Translations under genes and position numbers: made by a program
Notes under the pieces: generated by a model
Database searches by the model: none
Seen by the model: only the letters and a program-made list of their open reading frames with translations
What the model was told of the DNA's origin: nothing
In this document: positions 56,795 to 64,000 of the stretch, one piece after another
Layout of the letters: each line of letters opens with the position of its first letter
Numbering within the stretch: the first letter of the stretch is position 1
DNA from: Pholiota molesta
Taxonomy: Eukaryota; Basidiomycota; Agaricomycetes; Agaricales; Strophariaceae
Reading direction: 5' to 3'
Length of the DNA stretch: 64,000 nt
NCBI GenBank assembly: GCA_014925825.1
Contig: JACGCK010000006.1
Coordinates: forward strand, 930,001-994,000

Positions 56795-58577
56795 TTAAAT
56801 ATCGAACCTTCGAACAACGACATTGCCAGCATGTGCAGTTACAATCCGTCTTTCGTCAAAGGCCACGGTGCCCGTTGTTGATGCTTGCGACGCCATCGAT
56901 TGGTCAGCCGGGGCAACTTCCGCGCCTGTTCCACCCTCAAGGTCCCAGACCCAGATGCTCCCATTTCGACCTAAACTCACACATCGACCATCAGCGAGCG
57001 CAAGAGACGACACGGGGCTTGTCTGCCCATGCAGCGTTCGAACAAAATTTAATTTCGGCGGTGATGCTGAAATAGATGTCGATTGGGTCGGGAGGATGAG
57101 CCGGTAGAGCTGGAGATTGGTAGGAGAATGTAAACTGGCAGAAATGGGACTCGGAGACGAGGAGTCGGAGACCGATGAAGGAGAAGTGGAGTTACGAGCT
57201 TCATCATGATCATAGCCATGACCCTCTCCAGGAGCCAGAATCACCCATTTGCCGTCTGTTTGGGCATCCGCCACGTTGGAAAGTTTCCGGCCCCACTGCT
57301 CGCGCATGGCACGAAGAGAACATTCGTCCACCCACCCCGGTGGCACGTCAAATGCTCGGATGGTCCGACTGCTTATCACCCTAATCATAGAAGAAAGCGG
57401 ATATTTGTAGTCTTCGCTGAATGAAGTAGAGGAAAATATAGCGCCGCTAGATGAAGTGGCAGTGTGAGAGTCAGAGCTGCCAGAAATTATAAGTTCGGTA
57501 GCACCGATGGACCAATGTCTGGGATAGACAGGAACTGAATATGCGACGACGAGCTTAAAAACCATGGGAGCTAAAGAAGACAAAACAAGTGACGCTGGGG
57601 GATATGATGTGAATGAGGTGAGAGTTTGCGCATGTCGAATGGAACCTGACGATAGGTCGTAAATGGAGAGCGAGAATGTGTCAGACAAAGTTGCAAGCAA
57701 AGGATGATAATAGACCGCATGAATAATATTCTGCAATCTAGCTCTTCCCCGTGGAGAGAGATATGTGTATTTTTGGATGGCGTTTGACGGTGAAGAATGG
57801 TTGAATTCCAATACAGAGAATTCCCCCTTCTGGAGGAAGCAAGCAAGAGAGAGTTGCCCAGACTTGGGTGGTGATTGATCCAAAGCCAAAGCGGAGATGC
57901 TGGTAAGATCGGCGGTATCATGGTAAGGGATGTGTATCGTGTGGTGTTGATTTTGGTCGCTAGTAATTGTTATCACAGGTGAATTGGAAGGTTGAGAAGT
58001 AGCACTGATAGTCAAAGATCCTGCCAGAATAACGTGTATGTGTTCTTCAGGTGAAGGAGCGGGAAGTGTGACGCGTTCCTGTGGATGGGAATGTCGAGCC
58101 AAGTCTAAACTTGTCTCCACAATGCATCGGCCTGAAAACAACATAAGATGTCAATCGACAAGAAAAGATCATGACGATTTCATACATACCTTTTCTCCAA
58201 TTAGAACTAATGCGGAACATCCACTTCCAATCCTTGTACGTATCTGCTCTTGCTCTGCCAGGCAACGGTCTCACTTCGCGGCCATCCAAGCGACCAATGA
58301 AGCCTTTCGCCCCACGCAAGCGCGTGCGACCGTAAACTCTCAAGTATTGTTTTCTCCAGAGTTCATTATCCGCCGCAAGCCGGGCCCATTTCTTGCTGGT
58401 CGCCTGAGTCACACACAAGTCTACCCAGGAGAGGTGAGAGAAGATACAAAGGATGAGTTCATCGTACAAAGAATTTTCAAAGCTGAGGAGTTGGGGTGGA
58501 TGAGGGATTGGAGGTCCAGACGTATGCAGGCGTTTCGCTGGCGGGAGAATGACTGGTGTAAGAGCTCGCTTGGACAT
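56795..58577 (-). CDS. F-box protein with a C-terminal beta-propeller-like region (574 aa)
   Basis: Exon 1 (58,577-58,190) and exon 2 (58,131-56,795) join in phase 1 over a 58-bp intron (GTATGTATG...GTTTTCAG) to exactly 575 codons. Residues about 35-75 form an F-box (ELILCIFSHLSWVDLCVTQA, KKWARLAADNELWRKQYLR), the site that binds Skp1 in SCF ubiquitin ligases. The remaining 440 residues look like degenerate beta-propeller repeats and end with recognisable WD-like text (SLALADGRCVSLGRNGSIWV followed by WDLEGG). That part would bind the substrate, which is unknown. Its start lies about 100 bp from that of WDR83 on the other strand, so the two genes probably share a promoter. Confidence 0.8.
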
Positions 58578-58681
58578 GGAAAGCCAGAGTTAAACGCAAA
58601 TCACACTGAACGCTGCGGTGAGTCGAGATTAGTGAGCCGGCAATCTCGGCACAGACTAAGTATAGAAGTGGGGTCCACAAG

Positions 58682-59914
58682 TTGAACTGTGTCCACCATG
58701 GCTCCTTCGCGTGGGCCCAGCCTCTTCCCCGCACTCTTCACACTACCCTTGAAAATCACAAAGGTGGAGTCAACGTCGCGCGCTACTCAAAAGGCACAGC
58801 GAAATACGTCCTCACCGGAGGCCAAGACCGGACTGTGCGGTTGTGGAACGCAAACGCGGGGACCGAAATCAAAACATTTGCTGCACATGGGTATGAAGTA
58901 CTATCCATCACAGTGTAAGGACATTCTATCTCTAGACCGAGGAATTTCCAGGCTCATCCTATGACAGTTCCCAGGACAATGCCAAATTTGCGTCTTCTGG
59001 AGGAGATCGATCTATATTCCTATGGGATGTTGCGACTGGAACAACTACACGGCGTCTCCCTGGACATATGGGCAAAATATATGTAGTTGAATTCAATCAA
59101 GATGCAACTGTTGTTGCAAGTGGTGGGACTTTCTCCTCGTTTCTGTGTGCTCTGTATTGAGAATTGTATAGGATCCTTCGATTCGACTGTCAGGTTGTGG
59201 ATCTGCGGTTTGTTATCTTTCTTTCAAAGCTAGACTCTGGGAACTAATCCTATTTGGATAGTGCCCAGGCGCGCACACCCATCCAGATTCTTGAAGAAGC
59301 TCATGATGCTGTCCAAACTCTCCACGTTGGACCTACTTACATCTTATGTGGTTCCGTCGATGGGCATGTTCGAACATACGATCTGCGCATGGGGAACTTC
59401 GTTCCGACTATATTGGACGTGCGTGGAAACCTGGACATATTCTTCTAATCCCTTCGTCTTCTAACCTCATCGTTAATAGATCCTGTGGCCTCGGTCGTAC
59501 CCACAGAAGATTCTCAAACCTATCTCGTAGCCACTCTCGACAATCACATCCGTCTGATGGATTGCTCGACCGGCAAGATGCTCAACGATTTTACGGGCCA
59601 TGTCAACGAAGCCTACCGTACCCGCGCTTGTTTTGGACATGCTGAAGCCTCTGTCGTTTGCGGAGATGAGAAAGGCCAGGTCTGGGCTTGGGATTTGCTT
59701 GATGTACGACCGTTCGCATTTCTCTATCTCTCGCCTCATCTAATCACAATCCTCTATATTTCAGGCCAAGCCACTGCAACCAAACCCACCGCCTAAGGTA
59801 CATCAAAAAGTCATTACATGGACGGAGCATCATCCAACAGATGCAGGAGAAATGATCACGGCCAGTGCAGATGGGAAGGTAAAGATTTGGAGACATCCCG
59901 ATAGCAGCGCATAG
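58682..59914 (+). CDS. WDR83: WD40 protein WDR83/MORG1 homologue
   Basis: In animals MORG1 is a scaffold of ERK signalling and a spliceosome-associated WD40 protein. The frame shows HKGGVNVARYSKGTAKYVLT, GGQDRTVRLWNANAGTEI, FAAHGYEVLSITVSQDNAKF, SSGGDRSIFLWDVATG, GHMGKIYVVEFNQDATVVAS, ILCGSVDGHVRTYDLRMG, HPVASVVP, YLVATLDNHIRLMDCSTGK and ITASADGKVKIWRHPD. Order and repeat spacing are those of WDR83 (human 315 aa). Exons: to 58,914; 58,968 to about 59,125; a short exon near 59,171; about 59,262-59,422; 59,480-59,703; 59,765-59,914. Two points are open: the start, because no ATG precedes HKGG in frame and an upstream exon is likely, and the junction near 59,200-59,262, where the simplest splice is off by one base. 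Confidence 0.85.
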
Positions 59915-60168
59915 CAATAGGTCTGGAGCTTGAGATTATCGAAAACAAGGATCGCCGAATGATTTTCCCTTATGGATATGTCAGTACCAAAGCAAGTCAT
60001 ACAACCAATTACTGCGGAGTATTAGTGAAAACCCCGTCTTCCCCTCATCCTACTAACAATAATGGACAGCCTTGTTCACACTGCGTAAATGGCTTTCCAG
60101 ATTAGAACGTATGCTTGTGCGAATCTTAATATACATTTTGTAAACGAAATTTGATTCCAGAAAAATCG

Positions 60169-60674
60169 TTATTGTCGTTTGGTTTGATTTAGAGCCTCTG
60201 TATGAATGTCAGGCCCAATTCCGTTCATGATCAATATCACACGCACCTCTACGAGTTGCATCCTCTAGGAGTTGGGTATCAACGTGTTCTGCAGGCAATG
60301 TGACGTAGCGGACAACCGATCCTCGGATAAAGCAGTTCTTTACTGCCATCTATTCATACCAGGTCAGCACGTTGTGAATTCGAACTGGGAGACGGACAGA
60401 CCATATGAGGATGCCGGTTTTCATCAGCCACCTTGATATTGTCCAGTCTAATATTCAAAAACCTAAACAGACAAGAATATGAGTTCAACTCTTGAGAGAA
60501 CGGGCTATTGACATACTGGTCAACCGATTTCAAAACACCCGTGATTGAGAGATCATTTTTTAGCTCTACCGTGACCGTTTGGTCTGTGAGAGTTTTGAAC
60601 ACAGAGAAAATGAGCTAATTCGGTCTTGATAAGTATGGGGTCGGCCTTCGACGCACTTTCGAAAGACTCACCAT
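60169..60674 (-). CDS. LSM2: U6 snRNA-associated Sm-like protein LSm2 (97 aa)
   Basis: LSm2 is part of the LSm1-7 (mRNA decay) and LSm2-8 (U6 snRNA) rings. Five exons fit: 60,674-60,672 (only the ATG), 60,614-60,517, 60,462-60,402, 60,349-60,247 and 60,197-60,169, in total 98 codons. The protein reads FSVFKTLTDQTVTVELKND, SVDQFLNIRLDNIKVADE, HPHMMAVKNCFIRGSVVRYV and LLEDATRREALNQ, covering both Sm motifs and matching the 95-residue yeast protein in length. The first coding exon is the start codon alone, followed by an intron of 57 bp (GTGAGTC...AATTAG). It is convergent with WDR83; 254 bp separate the two stop codons. Confidence 0.92.
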
Positions 60675-60679
60675 TGAAT

Positions 60680-61460
60680 GAAGTGGTGGTGATCAGAAAG
60701 GCGCTCGCCGAGATGCAGGCGAACCCTGTTTGTCTGTGTTACCCAACGCCGACATCTATTTTTGGCCACCTAGCCTGACAAGTTGGACTTGATTTGTGGG
60801 TCCCATCCAAGTCCCATCTCTGCTTTCCTTTGGTTAAATGTATGTCCAGATGAGATTTACTAGTAGACATATGGTGTTTATTTTTATTGCAGATATAGAT
60901 AATCTATGCCCTTTAGTCCTTGTGACGAATTTTGAATTCAAGCGGATCAGGCTGATGGGGTTGGCAGCATTGCTTTCCATTGACATAGTAAGATGTCTTC
61001 AGATTTGGAGGCGTAATTTGCGTATACTTTCCAAATAAAAGACTGATTTGGCAATGTAACTTTGAGCGCAAATATTGGTTTGCATTTACACACTGAATAG
61101 AGTCACTTAGACTGTGAGCAGTTCGGTGTGGAAGGTAAGTACTTTGTATATCCGCTAGCCTATGAACATGAACTCAAGTTCAGCAAAATTAATGACACTA
61201 CTGTGTCATGAGTAACCAGTTATAGTTCTGTGACCCATCCTGAATTTGCAGAATTGGTCATTCAAACAGAACCTTTTTTTTTAACTCGACGGGATCGCAG
61301 ACTCCAGAGGATATATATGTAGCTAAAACAGGTGTTCAGAAGGGGAGTGGGCTCGTCCACACAGAACTAATAATACTTGTGAGTTGCTGACTGTCCTGAG
61401 CATAAGATCTCCCCCTTGAACTTCGGGCTGGAATGATCAGCTTTTGCATGCTGATGATGA
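60680..61460. other. Intergenic region, no gene recognised
   Basis: AT-rich sequence upstream of LSM2 and downstream of the DUF6533 gene. One 66-codon plus-strand frame at 60,838 has no recognisable content. A T10 run lies at 61,273-61,282. The 3' end of the DUF6533 gene may extend into its right part. Confidence 0.4.
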
Positions 61461-61469
61461 GGCGACAGC

Positions 61470-62640
61470 CCTGTGGAAGTCATTAGCAATAGTCGGGCTC
61501 ACCAGCGTATATGTATGAAAGTCACTTACCACACACGACAAGATCGAGACAATTGCGCTGGTAAAAAATGCCTCTCAGTGAATAACTTGATATATTTTCG
61601 ATTTGATGTATACCAGCTTACGGGAATACAACATGGGCAGACTCGTGCAAATGGCCTAGATTGGCATACATTAAAATGCCAATCAGAATGGCTGTAGATA
61701 ACCATAATTAATAACATGGAAGAACCATCATCTGAGGGTCTTCAATCGCCACGTACCGACAATAATTGTATATGCTGAAGCACCACCTCGAAACAACAAC
61801 GACACTAGAGGCGTTCGTGCCCAGCCCCCTCTGACGGCCACAAAATGCTGGTATAGCGTCAGCACAGCGACGATGCTTTGTATAAGCAATTCGCCCATTC
61901 TGCTGCGGTTATTGATTAGTGAAAACAGACGAAAGAGGGTACCACTCACATAAAGCAGTACATTCCCAATGATGGATCGCTGTTGTTAACTTGAAGACAC
62001 GATGCATTATATCTCTGGTCCGGGATCGTCAAAATAGCGCCCGCTGATGAGAAAATAAATTTGCAAATCAAGAGGGTGGCTAGAAATATTCCGATCCATC
62101 GTCTTCTATTATAGAAGGCGTAGACTGCCAAAATCCTTAGATCAAGTTATACCAGATTATTCGAGCGAAGGATAAATACCTCTGATCATTAAAATCATAT
62201 CCACGGCGCTGAGCAACAGATATATGGTGAAGGTCTGATATCCAAGCCAAAGCTGGCATGTCTTTCTTGGCAATGGATATCGATTCCTTAAGATATTTGC
62301 TGCTACAGCATTGATTCTGGTCGTTCGGAATTAATACGTCAAATTATTGAAGTAGATGGAGTTCATTATACTCACATTTGAATGGCGAGCGCAAGATATC
62401 TCACAAAAAAATACAGGATTTTTACGATAGTGAGTTTTCGAGTCTGCCTGAATATAAATGGCCAAATCGTCAGGCGTTAATACATCTTACAACAACAGCT
62501 TCGCAAAACTTACGGCCACATGAGCGCGACCTCATCATCCAAGGTGGTTAAGATCTCCCAGCATATGAAGGATAATCCAGCATCTAGTGCGTATCTAAAG
62601 GTTAGGCTTATCTGCAAAACTCTAGACTGAATTGATATGA
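61470..62640 (-). CDS. DUF6533-family multi-pass membrane protein
   Basis: DUF6533 proteins are a large basidiomycete family with about seven membrane helices and no proven function. Internal exons: 62,611-62,514 (LSFICWEILTTLDDEVALMW, the family signature), 62,447-62,376 (TIVKILYFFVRYLALAIQ), 62,316-62,180 (LWLGYQTFTIYLLLSAVDMI), 62,135-61,950 (LAVYAFYNRRRWIGIFLATL, then a Cys-containing luminal loop), and 61,902-61,757 (ELLIQSIVAVLTLYQHFVAV). All five join in phase with 50-70 bp introns. The start exon and the C-terminal exon could not be fixed, so the outer coordinates are approximate. Membrane segments are hydrophobic runs of about 20 residues in each exon. Confidence 0.78.
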
Positions 62641-63270
62641 AAGACATACATGAAGCGCCTTGCAATGTGTTCATGAAGACCACTCAAAATTGGCGCCTGG
62701 CAAAGGAAATAGGTAGCAACAGGCAATTAGTGCTTCCAAAGTGCGATGAACCGGAAATTTTGAACAAAACCAACAAACAAAACATGCGCGGAGGGTGTGT
62801 AAACCCACGTGTACTCTGCGATAGGAAATATTGAATTCAATTGAAGGCGTGGCGTGAAAGCAAACGAAGATGGTACAATCGTGCCATAGAAAACCTTACA
62901 TTTGAGAGACCACTCAAAAACCAACACCCTCTGGACCCACATTTTCCTAAAATCGTGTGAATAGAATGGGTTACAAGCAATTTTTGATATAGAAAAGCAA
63001 TAATGGTAGTCTCTGTGACAATATCATCGCCAGACGTGAATCGAGGTAAATATAACATTAGACTACGCAGCGCACTGGATATCAAAACCAGATATTGCGA
63101 CTACGCCCTTACTTTACAAGACGAGGATAACTGGTAAAGCGCTTAAGAGCCGACTGATGGATTTTGCAGCAAATGAAATGGGCATGATCATCGTAGGATA
63201 GTGTTACGGACACGGCGCAAAGCTATTTTTATGCCTCAGTCCACATGAGAAAACAAAGAGCAACAAGAGA
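62641..63270. other. Intergenic region between the DUF6533 gene and eS8
   Basis: Minus-strand frames of 71 and 82 codons (62,942-62,727 and 63,085-62,837) overlap each other and show no family features. No RNA gene or repeat was recognised. Confidence 0.4.
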
Positions 63271-63274
63271 AAAA

Positions 63275-64000
63275 TTAAGCATGGGCGTGCTTCTGCTTGC
63301 CAGTCCTCAGTTTCCTAACGTAGAACTAGAATAAGATGGTCAGTACGTTTGCATACTTGCGAGAATGATCGAATTTACCTCGAGCTCCTTGCCTTCGAGA
63401 ATGTAACCATCGGCGCGGCCAGATTGTCCAGGACGGCTGGAGATGGCGGCGTAGAGACGACCAGCAGCAAACTGGGACTCCAGAAGAGGGTCGATCTTGG
63501 CGTCTAACCAGAAAATTAATTTCTGAGATGGTATGAAAACACTGGTGACATACCCTTCTTCTTCGCATCCAAGTTGCGTTGCGCATGGTTAGAGAGCTTC
63601 ACGGGTTCAGCAGTCTCGGCGGGAGCAGTGGCCTTGCCCTTTTTGGTGACGGGTTGGGCATACTAAAAGCGCAGGATTTAAAAATCGAAGTAACGGACCA
63701 ATCAAACTAGGCTCACGTGGGCTTCATACCACTGACGGAAGGGAGCAGCATCGACTTGGATGATGGCGTTCTTGACGAGGGTGTTCGTTCGCACGAGCTC
63801 GTTATTGGATGCGTTGTAGACCTGAGGATGATTCTAAGGTTCCATCTGATTTTCCAATATGAAATGTCACATACGACCGAGATAAGCCTGGTCTTGCGGG
63901 TTGTGTTTTCCGAGGCCCATGCGAAGTTACCGCTCTCAAGACGGAGAGCACGGTATTTCAGGTTTCCACCACGGACTCGAACGGTGTGGATGCGCTTGGG
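63275..64000 (-). CDS. RPS8: 40S ribosomal protein eS8 (RPS8), 5' end outside window
   Basis: eS8 is a component of the small ribosomal subunit. Exons within the window: from beyond 64,000 to 63,875, 63,821-63,717, 63,662-63,554, 63,503-63,379 and 63,325-63,275. They read [123 protein letters not shown] and end KQKHAHA. This matches eukaryotic eS8 throughout. The many short introns (about 45-55 bp) are usual for ribosomal protein genes of mushrooms. The N-terminal 40 or so residues lie beyond the window. Confidence 0.96.

Noticed and set aside
1..64000. tRNA, rRNA, snRNA genes and CRISPR arrays
   Set aside because: No GGTTCGA-type B box with a matching acceptor stem, no rRNA text and no spaced identical repeats with unique spacers were found. 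CRISPR is not expected in a fungal genome.

Overview
The window looks like a chromosome segment of an Agaricomycete (mushroom-forming basidiomycete). The genes that can be read have many short introns of about 45 to 75 bp. The host genes are typical fungal ones (velvet factor VelB, CST subunit Ten1, LSm2, WDR83/MORG1, eS8, a DUF6533 membrane protein), and the mobile DNA is of basidiomycete type (Plavaka-type DNA transposase, TET/JBP dioxygenase, chromodomain Ty3/gypsy element). The left 50 kb is nested repetitive DNA. The right 13 kb (about 51.0-64.0 kb) is a compact, gene-dense host block.

Layout. 1-11,898 is the 3' part of a decayed Ty3/gypsy retrotransposon: RT, RNase H, integrase, chromodomain, then an unusual long downstream ORF region, a polypurine tract and one LTR. 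It is split at 4,738-9,516 by a 4.78-kb DNA element that is almost entirely one giant inverted repeat. 13,275-14,854 is an unrecognised but cleanly reconstructable five-exon gene. 14.9-18.7 kb holds only fragments. From about 18,678 to 35.3-35.6 kb lies Plavaka element A. It contains a hairpin-bearing left end, a TAGCGTG-rich block, an eight-unit 156-bp satellite, two minus-strand companion genes, an intact TET/JBP-family 2-oxoglutarate/Fe(II) dioxygenase gene on the plus strand, and a multi-exon transposase gene. The last exon of that transposase gene is interrupted by a second copy of the palindromic element (30,309-35,088). An Spt5-like (NGN plus KOW) pseudogene follows at 35.8-38.4 kb. Plavaka element B (38,645 to about 45,197) has a nearly identical left end with ten satellite units, but it lacks the TET module and carries a diverged, frameshifted and 3'-truncated transposase. 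45.2-51.0 kb is degenerate sequence with local tandem repeats.

How the parts fit. Both copies of the palindromic element are flanked by perfect 7-bp target duplications. Removing the element and one duplication restores an open reading frame in both interrupted genes: the transposase becomes a continuous 1,332-codon gene, and the gypsy downstream ORF becomes 428 codons. Element A therefore appears to have been a transposon carrying its transposase together with a predicted DNA-methylcytosine oxidase and two small partner genes. Element B still carries the tail of one partner gene, so it looks like a relative that lost the TET module. No search or alignment program was used. Exon coordinates come from reading splice signals and checking reading-frame phase by hand.
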